Shown: positions 20,600 through 33,211 of the stretch, piece by piece
Position numbering within the stretch: position 1 is the first letter of the stretch
Layout of the letters: each line of letters opens with the position of its first letter
Origin: Umbelopsis isabellina
Lineage: Eukaryota; Mucoromycota; Umbelopsidomycetes; Umbelopsidales; Umbelopsidaceae
Length of the DNA stretch: 64,000 bases
NCBI GenBank assembly: GCA_016758905.1
Contig: JAEPQZ010000006.1
Location: 1,054,001 to 1,118,000, forward strand
Reading direction: 5' to 3'
Translations under genes and position numbers: made by a program
The notes under the pieces: generated by a model
Seen by the model: the letters and a program-made list of their open reading frames with translations, nothing else
Databases searched by the model: none
Told to the model about the DNA's origin: nothing

Positions 20600-23587
20600 A
20601 TGTTGCAGAGTACAGTGGCAGTAGCACGGCCGGCAATCTCGAGAAGCTTGCGAGCGCCAGTGACACGCTCATATCATCGGCCTGCATTCTTCATTTCTCC
20701 GCACCACCATCCACTTAGAGTACCTACATTTCAAAGATCCACTATCCTGCCAGTCAAAGCGACTAGCACCATTATTCGTCGGCCATTGACGTTTTCAGCC
20801 GCGCCTCGTATCATTCTGTCAGTAGGGAGACTCCCTCTGATACTTGCTGGCGGCGCCGCTGCAACTGCTACCATTGCCAATAGCAAATTGCAGGGTAAGT
20901 GAACATTCCTTACAACCAAAGAAAACTAGAGACCTTGACCTCATACTCTTACTGTGTTATCTAGACTGGAATGACTCTGCTGCAGACTTCCTGTTAGGCG
21001 TTAAGGGAGTGTTAAATACTGTGCAAGAAGATATCATTTCCTTCGACTTGCGAGTTCCCGAAATACATATCGGCGTCCCGGAGTTCGTCAAAGACATACT
21101 TCGATCAAAAGATAGCCCTAGTCAGCTGTACACGTTTGGCCAACTCAAACACGAAGATGAAGAAAACGTTGCGCAAAAACTACAGAGAAATGAGGAAAAA
21201 GATAACCAAGGTGGTGGTGGTGGTGGTGGTTCTGGTGGCAGCGGCCTACCTCCCACTGGAGCAGCTATCGCCGCAGCCACTGTCTTGGGATATGGTGAGG
21301 AAGATGAGTACCAAAACAAGAGAGGGAAATCAAAAGACACTATCGTGCAACATGATGAGCAATTCATGATGTTGACAAAAAAGCTGATTGAAATTCGAAG
21401 TATTCTTCTATCCATCGATCACAATGAAACTCTTAAACTCCCGAGCATCGTTGTTGTTGGATCACAGAGTTCTGGAAAATCGTCTGTTTTGGAGGCTATT
21501 GTAGGACACGAGTTTTTACCAAAGTAAGTGGTACCGAAAACTGTGTAGAGATCCAATAATGTTGCTAACAATGGGGCGTATTGCCATCATCAGAGGTACC
21601 AATATGGTGACTCGAAGACCCATTGAGTTGACGTTGGTTCATACACCAAACTCGGATGAAGAATATGGCGAATTTCCTCAACTAGAACTTGGAAAGGTGC
21701 ATGACTTCAAGCAGATTCAAAAAACTTTGACAGACCTCAATATGGCAGTGTCGGATGCAGAATGTGTCTCCCCAAAACCAATTGAATTGAGAATCTACTC
21801 ATCCAGCATTCCGGATCTTACTTTGATCGACCTTCCCGGTTATATTCAAATATCTAATCGAAATCAACCCGAGTCATTGAAGCTGAAAATTGAAGAATTA
21901 TGTGAAAAGTATATACGCGAACCAAACATTATTCTCGCCGTGTGTGCCGCTGATGTAGATTTGGCAAATTCTACAGCACTTCGAGCTAGCAGGAAAGTGG
22001 ATCCTATGGGTCTTAGAACAATTGGTGTCATTACCAAGATGGATTTGGTACCAGCATCAAATGGAGCCGCCATTCTTCGCAACTCGGAATATCCTCTCCA
22101 TCTAGGCTATATCGGGGTGGTGTGTAAAGCACCAGATGATGTCGACGGCAATATGACCAGTGCCCTTATTCGCAATGAAGACAATTTCTTCCGCAGTAGA
22201 TACGAGTTCAATCAGCGTGGTGTGAATGTGGGTACTGCTACCCTTCGCCGCAAACTAATGAATGTTTTAGAGCAAAGTATGGGAAGGTCGTTATATAGCA
22301 TTGTTGATGCTGTACAGAAAGAACTCGAGGAAGCGCGCTATCAATTTAAAGTGCAGTACAATGATCGAAGAGTGACTGCTGAATCCTATGTTGCCGAGAC
22401 CATGGATACTTTGAAGCACAACTTTAAGGAATTTGCTACATTGTTTGGCAAGCCTCAAGTTCGTCACGAAGTTCGCACAATGCTAGAGCAGCGCGTATTG
22501 GACATCTGCGCAGAGACTTACTGGTCAGATCCTAAAGTATCAGAGCTGCCGAAAGCCTCACCCGATGACATTTATTGGCTATATAAAGTGGACCTGGCGT
22601 CAGCTGCATTAACGAAGAGTGGGGTTGGCCGTGCCACCACTCAGCTTGTAGTCGATATTTTGATGAACAACATGGATCGACTTGCTGCAGGAGAACCATT
22701 CAATTATCACGAAGAGACTCGTAAACAAGTCAGCACATTCACAAGAGAGATATTGCGCACTAAATACTTGACGACGAGTGATCAGGTTGAAAATACCATC
22801 AAACCTTACAAATACGAAGTGGAAGTTACTGATCTGGAGTGGCAGGATGGTGTCAAACGTAGCGTGGCGTTGCTTGAAAAAGAATTGGAAATGTGTGATA
22901 ACATGGCGAACAACATAAAAAATGCAGTAGGAAAGACTAAACTGCGCGGTGCTATCAAATTTCTCCTTGATTCGGAGCGAGAAGATCAAAGACGACAAGA
23001 AAAAGTCCGTCAGCAACACGATGAAGGGAGTGAGCCGTATATGGAGTATACCAGTCTTTCCGATGAAGAAGAAGCAATCAAACCACTTTACAATCCCAAG
23101 CTACTGGAAAAGGCCAAGGAAGCGTTATTTTTGCGTGACCGAGCTATGATACTCAAGTACCGCATAGCTGCCTTGAAGAGCCGGCAATGCAAGACTCAAG
23201 ATAATAAGCAATACTGTCCAGAAGCTTTCCTCAATGTCATTGCCGAGAAACTGACCTATACTGTAAGCTCCTTCGCACATTTAATTATTTATATGAGAAT
23301 TTGCTCTTGACTCTTTTTCCCTTTAGGCTGTTATGTTCATTCAGGTTGAGCTTTTGAATGAATTTTTCTTCCAATTCCCTAGAGAAGTAGACAATAGGTT
23401 GGTTTACGATCTGGACCGACAACAAATTCAACGATTTGCTCGTGAAAATCCATCAATCATGAAGCATTTAGATCTTCAGGAACGCAAAGCAAAATTAGAG
23501 GATGTCATGGATAAATTGAATTATCTCGTTCGCAAGCAGGCTGATCGCCAAGCTCGCGCTAAAATGGGATCTTTCGCTACTGCCTAG
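20600..23587 (+). CDS. MGM1: Mitochondrial inner-membrane dynamin-like GTPase Mgm1/OPA1
   Basis: Four exons, 20600-20894, 20965-21523, 21594-23262 and 23327-23587, about 927 residues (yeast Mgm1 is about 902). An Arg-rich presequence is followed by a hydrophobic segment near residues 70-92 ([18 protein letters not shown]). A glycine tract then precedes a second, weakly hydrophobic stretch near 195-208 ([13 protein letters not shown]), the position of the rhomboid (Pcp1) cleavage segment that produces short Mgm1. The GTPase domain shows G1 [10 protein letters not shown]2 in [10 protein letters not shown]3 DLPG and G4 TKMD. Middle, lipid-binding and effector regions follow, ending in a helical GED. 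It drives inner-membrane fusion and crista shape. The splice at PK/GTNMV lies between G1 and G2. Only 87 nt separate it from the METTL26-like gene. Confidence 0.95.
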
Positions 23588-23848
23588 GTTGATTGCACAC
23601 TCCTTCTTTGAACTTTACATAAACTATCTTATACCATTTCTATTATTTAAAATAATCCCCTTTAAAAAAAAATGACAATAAACCAAGCACTTTAGTCCCA
23701 GCTATGACATATGTTTATTAGCATATCCATTTTCTAGTGAACTGACGCTAGGGAAAAGTAGAAAAAAATAAGATTGGAAAAAGCTGTTCGGCCACATCGC
23801 GACGGAGAGGACATGTACATTTTGTGACAAAGAACAGGTTTATATTTT

Positions 23849-25987
23849 TTAAACATATTCTAGCGCGACTAGGAACTCAGCACCCCACGGCATGCTACCT
23901 CCTTTGACTCCCGCACGCTTCCAGCACACACGCGGAATGCCTAAATCTCCCATATACAGCTCACCAGTTATATCCCGAGAAGTACAGCCAGTTTTAGGAG
24001 CTCCAAGGCAAACTGTCCACTTGGGATGAATTCGGTGTGGTCCCTGGCTGCTACAATCTTTAAAATGATAACAAATGTGTTTAGAAATTGTTTGTTGAAC
24101 AACCAGCAAACTTCAGCTATAATTACCTTGAGCAGTCTGATTACCACTGGGAAAGTCTAAGCTCAAAATAGGCGCAGCGTTGGCGTTTGCCCAACTGATT
24201 AAGCTGCTAGTCAATTGTTGAGCTTTCTTTTCATGCATAAGATTCTTGTAATTATATTGGGCACCCATAAGGGCGTCTATGATAAGGTCAACAGGCGTAT
24301 TGGGTAACTGAGTCAAAGAGGATATAGTGCGACCACCAGCATGTTCAAACATCTTCTGATGGGTGGCTACCATGCTTTGGTATGGAGGCATACTGCCAGT
24401 GCAAGCTATGACAGTACATCCTTGATTGACAAGATGGCGACCAGCTGAGAATCCATAAGCTCCAATAGTATTATTGCCCGCAAGGATTACCACAACGGGC
24501 ACAGGTGCCGTTGAGTGATCACTATTCCGACGGTTTCCACCAAGTGTCTGTATCGCCATCATACTCGACACACGTCCAGCGTTCTCTATCAATTGATCTC
24601 GATCAAGACCTGTCAACATAAAGTTTCAATACATTGTCCATTCGTAGCCTATCATTTTTTCCCCTTGACTATAACATACCACACTCCTGCTCTACCGTGG
24701 TGATTTGTTGAGATGTGACAACTGGACATAAAATCCCACTTGACATGACTACGATTTTCGATCGTTGTGAAGGCTTGCTTCCTCGTCTCTTCCCTCGCAT
24801 GTATTCTACACCTTCACTGGTTAGCGAGTCGTCACTTAACGCGCCAGGATCAATTTGTTCGTCTAGCACATTCTCGCTTGGAAGAAGATTAACGCGGTTG
24901 GGTGATGAGCCGTTGTTGTTCGTTGTTCCAGCACCGCGTCCTGGCTGCGGCAATCGATTGATAGTGACTAGTCGAGTTTCAGGGGCGGTTTCATCCATTT
25001 CCTGTACACAACTCGTGAATACAAATATCGCCAAAGCTAAACTGCGTCTTTTCAGCTCTCATACCCTTATCTCTGCAAACACCTTTGCTTTGTCAAACAT
25101 GTCGAGATTTGCTTGAAAGTCAAACTCCTCTTCCTTGAAGTCATTAACATCGCCACCGGCCCATTCATGCACAGGCTGAACGTTAGCTTTTCGGCCATTT
25201 TTGGTCCTTCGAGCTAGACAAGTGGTAAAGGCATAAGGTTAGTAGACTTGACATAAACAAAGAGTTGATTAGGCTATCGACTTACAATTCTTTGATTGTT
25301 GAGGAACGGCTTCCGTCTGGATCTGACGTGTCTTTTTCTTTTGCGGCTTGGTGGTTGTAACACTTTCTGTGGCGCTTGATTCATCAACCTTCTTAGCTCT
25401 GGCATCATACACAACCTGTTTCAAACCGTCCCCACCAGCGCCATCAGTTCGTGCAATGGACTTGGGGCGAACTGATGGAGGCGGAGGTGGATGTGACATG
25501 CTTCGTGAAGGGCTAGCTTGCAAAGCTGAGGATGGATCTTGCATTGTTTGGCGTTGCGCACTCGTCATAGCTTGCGAATGTTGCAGCTGATGAGGTTGTT
25601 GCTGTGCTTGATTTTGCTGCTGTGTATTTGTTACGGTTGTAGTAGGAGGTGCTAGGGATGTTGATTCAGGTAATATTTGCAAATCCTTGATATCAGATCC
25701 ATTGACTCCGTACAGTGGGGCTCGCTGCGTAGCTTGCCCAGGTAAGAATATAAGAACTGGAAAAACGAATCATTCAAATAATCAGCCAAAGGTATATCTG
25801 AGATCATGGCCAATTCAGCGATACCAGTCATAGCGAGACTCGTTGCTCCAGATAACTGACAATGTCACTCACCATCGCTGAGAGTCAACAGCTGCGTATT
25901 TGAGTCTATGTGAGAAACTTTTCCTTCTATCGATAAACCGGTATTGAGTGATAGAGACACTCGCAGCCCGAGAAATGATTGTGCCAT
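23849..25987 (-). CDS. EDC3: Enhancer of mRNA decapping 3 (Edc3)
   Basis: Six exons: 25987-25873, 25756-25286, 25213-25065, 25001-24680, 24609-24127 and 24057-23849, about 582 residues (yeast Edc3 is 551). An N-terminal divergent LSm domain is seen in FLGLRVSLSLNTGLSIEGKV and HIDSNTQLLTLSD, continuing with VLIFLPGQ. A Gln/Pro-rich linker leads to the FDF motif near residue 225 (EEFDFQANLDMFDKAKVF). The rest is a YjeF-N Rossmann-like dimerisation domain with VVVILAGNNTIGAYGFSAGRHL, DLIIDALMGAQ and ILSLDFPSGNQ. Edc3 binds Dcp2 and the Dhh1 helicase through LSm and FDF and scaffolds P-bodies through YjeF-N dimers. All splice joins keep frame. It converges on MGM1 with a 261-nt gap. Confidence 0.95.
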
Positions 25988-26204
25988 TCGGAAAGAGGAA
26001 GAGTAAACGTCTTTGAACCATCCTTTGAAATCCAGATATCCCATTTAGAAAGTTTGTGACATCACCAAATTTTCAGCATAACTTGATATTTCATACAGTA
26101 AACCCCATCAATCGCTTTTAATCTGGTATAAGTGCCAATACAACTACAAGAAATACATTTAGGAATTGAACGGTTTCAACCCGAGCATATAATGAAAAAG
26201 ATTT

Positions 26205-27482
26205 CTAAGCTATTATTGATGAGAAGGTATCCATGTACCTCAATTTGCTGGAGCTTTCGCTTCGAACAAAGATGTCCTTACGACGAGGAAGGAAATTTCG
26301 AGGTTTTAAAGGATAAAGCACTTTGCGAGATCGCATCATATTAAGTTCAGCAACGATAATGCGCAAATGGTCCGGATTCGCTCGTATATCACGTCTGATA
26401 ATGTTATTCTGTAGGTCAATGCGAGGTTTCGTATTGGCTTCAGATCGTCGTGCTAATTTAGATGGTTTTGGTGCTTGCGGGAGTGCCATCCGTTTGGCCG
26501 GCGCCGTTGCTTTATACCGATGGCTGAAGGACTCTAAGATGGAATGGCTTCTATTGTTATTAGGGGTATAGTAGTGATGCAATGTGTTTAAGGATTGGCG
26601 CAGTTTATTGGTCCAACCTATTGAGGTGTTGCGCGTAGGTATCATTGATCGTTTTGCAGTCACGGTCGCTAACGAAAGGACGGGTTTGGCTTTTGTCTGT
26701 TCTCCAGACCAAGGAAGAACAGAAGCCACATCTTGATTCTCCGTGCAGTCTATGCACATATCTTCAATGTCCTCGTCCTCTGAGGATAAATCGACTGTTT
26801 CACTGGGTATGATGCCTGGGTTTGAATCGACAGCTGACTGCCATATATAATCTATATATGTCTCGTTGCCGACTTGGCTATATACGAGGTCTGGTGATTG
26901 AGACGTGTTTTGGAGCAAAACTGAGGAATTATTTGAAAATAGACTGGGCTCTGAAGGATTCGATAAATTTGGAGGGGGGACATGTAGTGGTAATACATAA
27001 GGTACCTGAGAAGCAGAGGAAGAGAATAACTGCGAAAGCAAAGATGACGAAGGACTCTAAATTACATGAACGAAGTGCATTAGAGAAATTGCTTGTGTAT
27101 GGATGCTACAGCTACAGTACAACCAAGTGACCGGAAAAGGCCTTACCAATTCGTCATCGTCTGGCAAAGATTCTTTAGAGTCGACCTTAACCCAATCTTC
27201 CACGTGTGACATGCGTCTTTGTATCCTCAAAATTGAAGGTTCATCAGGAGAGGCATCTTGGGATTGACCGGGAGACGAGCTTTCTTCAGAAATGGATGAC
27301 TTTCGGCGTTTCTTACGTCGACGTGGAGGGATAGTCCCATAAGGCGTGGGTGCCTTAGACGCCAATTCTCTAACAAAGTCAGGATAAAAGGATGAACTCG
27401 AAGTTGACGAGGATAGTGAGTAGGTGGGGGACCATGCTAGTTGCTGCTGTGCGTGGGAAGCCGAAGGGATTGGAATGGGCAT
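26205..27482 (-). CDS. Orphan protein with conserved-looking basic C-terminus
   Basis: Two exons, 27482-27147 and 27056-26205, about 395 residues. I do not recognise the family. The N-terminus is Ser-rich, then comes a basic cluster PRRRKKRRKSS that could be a nuclear localisation signal. The middle is acidic and Ser-rich (DLSSEDEDIEDMCID). The C-terminal block, NPDHLRIIVAELNMMRSRKV followed by PLKPRNFLPRRKD, is the only part that looks constrained and may be a short protein-binding or nucleic-acid-binding motif. I start at MPIPIPSAS because the longer frame has no good start context. No membrane segment. The 217-nt gap to the EDC3 start should carry the EDC3 promoter. Confidence 0.75.
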
Positions 27483-28822
27483 TGTGAAAGATACAAAATG
27501 CAAAATGCAAACTGCCAAGCCAGTGACAACGTGGTACACAATGGATTCAAAAGGTTAAATTTTGCCTGAAATATTAAGCATTTTTTTTTTTTTTAGCAAT
27601 TTTTCTAATTGCAGCGGCGTCGAAATGTCTAGAAAGCTGAGCTTGGTTGGGCTGGGCTGGGCAGAGTGCATGGAGACTGAAAGTGATAGAGGACATTTGT
27701 TTCTTTTTTTATAAGGCAGCGTTCACGAAAACTTGTTCATTTTCTTCATTGAAATTAAAAATTGTTGGAACCCTTTGGTTAAACATCATCGTTATCACTT
27801 GGAACCAATTTGACAGATCCAAATGGACTCCTAACCAAATTAAGTGAAATCACAGGCACTGTTTAAGTTTTTAACAGAACATCTCCCATAAGCTCTATTC
27901 AGGATTTTATTTAGCTCACGAATAAAGCATGTATTGTTTTACAGAGTTTATAACTATCTACCACTTTCTCAGTGGTGATAATTGGTTTGGGGAAAAGGAC
28001 GGGGATAAGTGTACCATGTTTGGAAGGTTGGTAATCTGAAACAGGTTTTCGAACGCATTTACATCACGGCTTTACAACAGTCCACAGAAGTTACAGTCTA
28101 TCATCTCGCTAAAGTCGTTCGTTTTTGCGTTGGTTCACATTTCAGCCTTCGGTGTTGATTATGGTTACATATCTCTTAGGTCCTGTTTTTATCCTTTTCT
28201 TACATATTTTTCTAACTATGCCAGTGTGAAGTACTTCAATGATAAAGTAAGGGATCTCGATTTTGTGGACCTTTTCGCAAACATTGGTATTTTTTTGCCA
28301 CAGTTGACTAAAATGTTGGTAGCTTCCTTCATGCTCTTTGATTTCCTGATATGCCTCTTGATTGCCCGCACCGCGAAAGATGCCATCTACTCGCACTTGC
28401 GTGATATGGTACTCAGCATCTACCAACAAAAGATGAACCATGTTGACGAATTCAACTGCCTCAAACGTCTGGAATAAACCCGCCTAGATGATGTATTGGC
28501 AGAAGACCTCCATTGACAGGGTGATGTTCGAAAGCCTGAACTGAGTGTTGAACCATTCGGAGGCTTGGTCAAATTAATGGTGTTGACAGGATCTCAGTAT
28601 GGCCGGACGAACTCTAATGTGGTAAGTACACAGCTTCGTTTCAAGGGAGCGGTCCTCAACAAATTGGTCTTCAAGTAATAAAATTTAGATGTCGTATACA
28701 GTAACCTCCGCCAACCTACCAAGTAGGTCACGAATTGTGACTGCTCTATATCATCACACTCCTAACAGCTGTCATACTCTCCCTCGTGAAAATCAAGGTC
28801 AACAATTCTTTCTTCCTTTAAC
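27483..28822. other. Divergent intergenic region with an unexplained antisense coding-like stretch
   Basis: About 1.3 kb between the orphan gene and GPC1. Most of it has no coding character, and there is a long T-run near 27581-27594. The exception is a minus-strand open frame at about 28142-28484. Both promoters should lie here. Confidence 0.5.
28142..28484 (-). pseudogene. Coding-like antisense frame, possible gene fragment
   Basis: An open minus-strand frame of about 113 codons. It reads as a folded, non-repetitive protein fragment: LFQTFEAVEFVNMVHLLLVD, then VRVDGIFRGAGNQEAY, SYQHFSQLWQKN, KIEIPYFIIEVL and a basic end KKRIKTGPKRY. It lacks a start codon at its upstream end but is preceded by a TAG that could be a splice acceptor. 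So it could be the last exon of a small gene or a relic of a larger one. I do not recognise the family and see no transposon hallmark. Chance is possible but the residue composition argues against it. Confidence 0.3.
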
Positions 28823-30377
28823 ATGCTCGCCAATCAAGCTAAAGAAGATGCCAAACTAGAAAAGGAGAAAACAGAAGCCTTAAAAGTTGATTCTTCCGAG
28901 AATTCTCCCATTTTCGACGAGCCTATGGAAGACGACATTCTCCCAGCTTGGGCCACGGGTTCAGACTTTGTATCGGACAACGACTTTGACATGATTGATA
29001 TGCTATCGCTGGCTATAGATCAGGTTACAGCTCAAATCAACGATAAAAGAGAAGAGTTTAAGACCAAGTCCAATGAATGGAAGAGCAAAACAACAGAGCG
29101 TTTGAAGAATCAAACCAAAAAGTTGGAAATCAAGCGATCACAGTTGCAAGAACGATTGATACAGCAGTATGCTTCAATCAATGACCGCATGAACCGAGAT
29201 GCCAAAACAGTTCAACTTCGCGACAAGTTTTCGTTTGTTGTTGGAGTTGGCAACGCTTGTATTACACCTGTAATGGCAGCGCGCTTTCCTGACTGGGTGC
29301 CGGTTTACTATACCCTACAATCTCTTTATCTCTTCCCACTCCGCATCTTCATCTATAAATCCCGTCAATGGCATTACTTTATATTTGATCTTTGTTATTG
29401 TAAGTATAACTTTCAACCGTCAGAACGATGATATATGGTACCACAAGGCTTTGGTAGATCCCCGACATATGTATGACATCAGCTAACCTTCCTATTCGAC
29501 AGATGTCAATGCCTTAGCGCTATTGTATATTTGGGGCTTTTCTTCATCACGATTCCTGTTCATATCGTGCTTCTGCTTGTCCAACGGACCTGTGGCATGG
29601 GCAATCATCACATGGAGAAACAGGTAACGTTCAGCATTTTTCAAAATCAGTACAAGTTGTTCAAAAACGGTATCTAATGTTTCTTTTTCTAGTCTTGTAT
29701 TCCATTCACTTGACAAAGTCACATCGGTCTTTATACATATGTTCCCCGCCCTTGTCACTTATGTTATTCGATGGATGCCGGAACTATCGTCCACAATGAG
29801 TGTACCAATTATGACAGCCTACCGAGACAAGCGGTTCCCCGCACTTACTAGTCATGACGCGATGACTTTTAAGGAAGCTATGTGGATTTCGACAGTTGTC
29901 TACGTCATTTGGCAAACTCTATACTTCATCTTCATTATGGTCCAAAGAAGGGAAAAGGTTGAGAAAGGTTTGCGCTTAACGTCTTATTCTTGGCTTCTGG
30001 ATGATCGTAAAGGCAAGAAGGGTCTGATTCAAAAAGCGGCTTTTTCATTGGGAGCTCCTTACAAGCTCCATATGTTCATGTTCCTTCAGTTCCTTTACAA
30101 TATTTGTACTGTAATGCCTACAGTACTTCTTTACCAATACTTCAAGCTACATACTATATTTCTTATCACCATGTTTGCAGCATCTGTGTGGAATGGTGCA
30201 AGTTACTATATTGAAGTGTTTTCACGACGCTATATTCTCGAGATCGAACGAAAAAGCGTCAAGAAAGCAGCCAGCGAGTCCGAGCTTTTGGATAGACAGG
30301 AAGAAGCACACAAGAATCAAGATGTCTCAGAACCATATAAAATGACTTCTGAGGTTGAACATCCGAAGAGTACGTGA
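28823..30377 (+). CDS. GPC1: Glycerophosphocholine acyltransferase Gpc1 (former DUF2838)
   Basis: Three exons, 28823-29399, 29503-29623 and 29693-30377, about 460 residues (yeast Gpc1 is 432). The N-terminal 130 residues are charged and helical, with a probable coiled coil around TKSNEWKSKTTERLKN. Next is the family signature RDKFSFVVGVGNACITP, followed by multiple membrane helices with LCYYVNALALLYIWGFSSS, FCLSNGPVAWAIITWRNSLV and FHSLDKVTSVFIHMFPALV. Gpc1 transfers acyl groups to glycerophosphocholine to make lysophosphatidylcholine at the ER, feeding phosphatidylcholine remodelling. The assignment rests on the strongly conserved CFCLSNGPVAWAI and HSLDKVTS blocks. It is convergent with the J-protein gene. 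Confidence 0.92.
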
Positions 30378-30675
30378 TCTGCTTCCTTATCACCACTCAG
30401 CAAACATGTTATATCAAATATCGTATACCATTAAGTAACAAGCGAGCTTTCAATGCATTTAACATGCAATATATATACATATTTTATCCCTGAGCTTCTA
30501 ATCATGAAATAAAAAAAGATGAGGAGATTGTACGTGATAACCATGTAACATATGGAGAGAGGGGGAGAAAGCAAAAACACTGTACAATGTAACAAAAAAT
30601 GAAGGTATAAATAAGGCGCTGCCTATTCTCACAGCGAGAATGATCTTGTATGCTAATCATGCAACTCTCCGGATA

Positions 30676-31323
30676 TCATGGAGACACATTGTTCGATCTC
30701 TTCGTATCTGAACTATTTTCAGTTCGCCAATATTTCATACGCTGATCAATCATTTTCTCCATAGCTCTTTGTCGGCCAAACAATTGAGCCTCGGTTCTAG
30801 CACGCTCCAAGTCCTGACTAGAGCGAGTGTGATGGCGATTTGCAGCATTAAGCATTGCAGAGTGTTGTACACCAAAACTGGCCACATTAATGATACCAAA
30901 CAAGACAACAATGCTAGCTACAGCTGATATAAATGTAGTATTCGAAGTGAACCGAGTATTCTCATGGCTGGACCAAGGCCCTTCTTTATATGACGGGTCT
31001 TGATACCAATGTGCATTGGTGTAAGAAGGAGGTCGCTTCCCAGGTGGTGGTGAACTCGGTACAGGGCTATTCCACCCAACACCTGTACGTGAATAGAGAG
31101 CTCTCGACGAAGGATTTGACAATAGCTCATAAGCTTGAGAGATTTGCTGAAATTTCTCAATGTCACCAGTTGCAGTGTCTGGATGCAAAGACTTTGCTAA
31201 TTCATAGTAACGCTTCTTTATAGTTGCCTGCGAAGCACTCGGTGACAGGTTGAGAGCCTCGTAAGGCGATTTAGCAGTTGCATAGCCTCTCCTAGTAATA
31301 AACGGTATTTGTCTGATAACCAT
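30676..31323 (-). CDS. Mitochondrial membrane J-domain protein
   Basis: Single exon, 215 residues. MVIRQIPFITRRGYATA is a typical mitochondrial presequence. The J domain follows (about residues 19-80, SPYEALNLSPSASQATIKKR) with the HPD tripeptide at 47-49, so it can stimulate an Hsp70 ATPase. A single transmembrane helix near 130-150 (FISAVASIVVLFGIINVASF) precedes a charged, Arg-rich helical tail. This architecture resembles yeast Jid1 and animal DNAJC4-type proteins. It may be an inner-membrane partner of mitochondrial Hsp70. Exact orthology was not checked. The start region is 258 nt from the ethanolamine kinase start, giving a divergent promoter. Confidence 0.88.
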   Translation of the reverse strand: MVIRQIPFITRRGYATAKSPYEALNLSPSASQATIKKRYYELAKSLHPDTATGDIEKFQQISQAYELLSNPSSRALYSRTGVGWNSPVPSSPPPGKRPPSYTNAHWYQDPSYKEGPWSSHENTRFTSNTTFISAVASIVVLFGIINVASFGVQHSAMLNAANRHHTRSSQDLERARTEAQLFGRQRAMEKMIDQRMKYWRTENSSDTKRSNNVSP

Positions 31324-31581
31324 TAAAAGTCAAGATAAATTGGTGCATTGTTACTTCTGAGTAGTAATCTCGGACAACCCGACGGCCCCGGCTCCCCGCT
31401 TACCAGTCAGCTGCCCTAATCGGGCCAATAACCAGCATTTCTTTTCCCTGACAAAAGTATAGGAATCTCAGCTGAGCACGATAATTGGTGCCAAGAAAGA
31501 TTGGGACTCTCTAAACCCAGTCACGTTAAAAAGGTACCACTTTTTGGTAGACCTTCCTCTTTTTCTGTAACCGGATCCCTG

Positions 31582-33211
31582 ATGCCACCACTGACAAAAA
31601 CACCACAACCGAATCTGAGTGGTCCGCTCAACGGATCCACGAACTACCAGAGTCTAGAAAGTCTTATTCACTCTTATCCCTACCTTGACGTTGAAGTCAG
31701 CTCCAGTAATCTGTTTGAAGGAGCTTGGAAAGTGGTCAGTAGCATATTTACAACCTGGAAACAAGAAGACATCAAGTTCCACCAGTGCAAAGATGGAATT
31801 ACAAATCAATGTAAGTATAGCAACGAGAGAGAACTGGTCCTCGATGTAATGGTGTTCGAGGAGGGTGTGGTGTTTAGCAACGTTAGTTCGGACAGTGATT
31901 GATCTAACATCTGCTGGTATAGTGGTCAAAGTCACACATACTCCCAACAATATGTCTGTCCTTGTTAGGGCTTATGGAAAAGGATCAGAGCTTATTATTG
32001 ACAGAAAGCAAGAGTTGATCGTAAGTGGGGCAATTTTTTTTTGAGCTGAGCGATAACCAAGCATGTGACACCGTCTGATCACACATCTTCTTTCCTTTTG
32101 TGCACTCGCTTTATCCGAATAGAATATTATCACTCTGTCGTCACAGAACCTATGCCCTCCGCTTTACGCTCGATTTGTAAACGGTTTAGTGTACGGATTC
32201 ATTGATGGCACTGTATCTACAGTTGAGGACATGTTCGATAGTCGAAAGGCAAACCTCATTGCAACTAGATTGGCTCGCTGGCATAAGGTCAAACCTTTGG
32301 GAGATTCAGACCCAAACAGTCATGAGAACACAAAGCTTTGGAGTACTATGCGAAAGTGGCTACAGTCAGGTAATCATTTGAGAGAAGTGGATGTAAACAA
32401 AGGCAAGATCTAACGTAAAAATGGCAAAACAGTGCCCAGTCGTTATGAGGACCCAAAGACGCAAGAAACCTTTGCAAAGAGTGTCAGCATGCAAAAATTA
32501 GACGACGAGGTAAGTACAATGAGTGTGCAAAAAATTAAAGTTCGTTTCACTGTAATTAACCAATAGTTCTGCAGCTGAATTTTCTAGAGAAGACGCTAAA
32601 CAGACTAAATTCCCCAATAGTCTTTTCACATAATGATCTGTTGTATGGAAATATCATCTATTCAAACAATATGGGTAAGCTCATTAGCCTCTTTTTGTAT
32701 AACGTCCATCTGGTAGCAACGCTTCTAATACGGAATCGGCTTTATAGAAAGCGCCTCTTTCATCGATTACGAGTATGGTATGATGGCACCACGTGGTTTC
32801 GACATTGGAAACCATTTCAATGAATACGCTGGGTTCGAATGTGACTATAACAACTATCCGGACAAGTCGTACCAGATCAAGTGGTTTGAGTGGTATTTGA
32901 CTGCTAGTCAAGGGAGTAAGTACAAAGTTTTGGTGCCTTAGATCTGAAACTTTTTATTGATGCTGTCAAACGGTCTTGATTGATATTAACCCTATGGTCT
33001 TTTTTCCCCAATAGGTGCGCCGAGTTCAGAGGAGTTGGAGGCTCTATATCAGGAAGTTGACCACTACTCACTTGCATCTCATCTATATTGGGGCTTATGG
33101 GCGCTTTGTCAAGCCATGGTATCGGATATCGATTTCTCGTACATGGATTATGCTGTGATGAGATTCGCAGAGTACGAGAAGCGTAAGTCAGAAGTATTTG
33201 GCGGTGTGTAA
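31582..33211 (+). CDS. EKI1: Ethanolamine kinase (choline/ethanolamine kinase family)
   Basis: Seven exons: 31582-31810, 31923-32020, 32123-32369, 32433-32509, 32575-32674, 32748-32915 and 33015-33211, about 371 residues. After LVKVTHTPNNMSVLVRAYGKGSELI come the family landmarks LYARFVNGLVYGFIDG, the Brenner motif HNDLLYGNIIY, the metal-binding IDYEYGMMAPRGFDIGNHFNE, YAGFECDYNNYP and HYSLASHLYWGLWALCQA. YARFVNGLVYGFI and the HFNEYAGFECDY block fit ethanolamine kinases better than choline kinases. It phosphorylates ethanolamine in the first step of the CDP-ethanolamine (Kennedy) pathway, in the cytosol. ATG at 31582 is the first in frame; the N-terminus may be incomplete. Yeast nomenclature is used by homology only. 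Confidence 0.9.
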
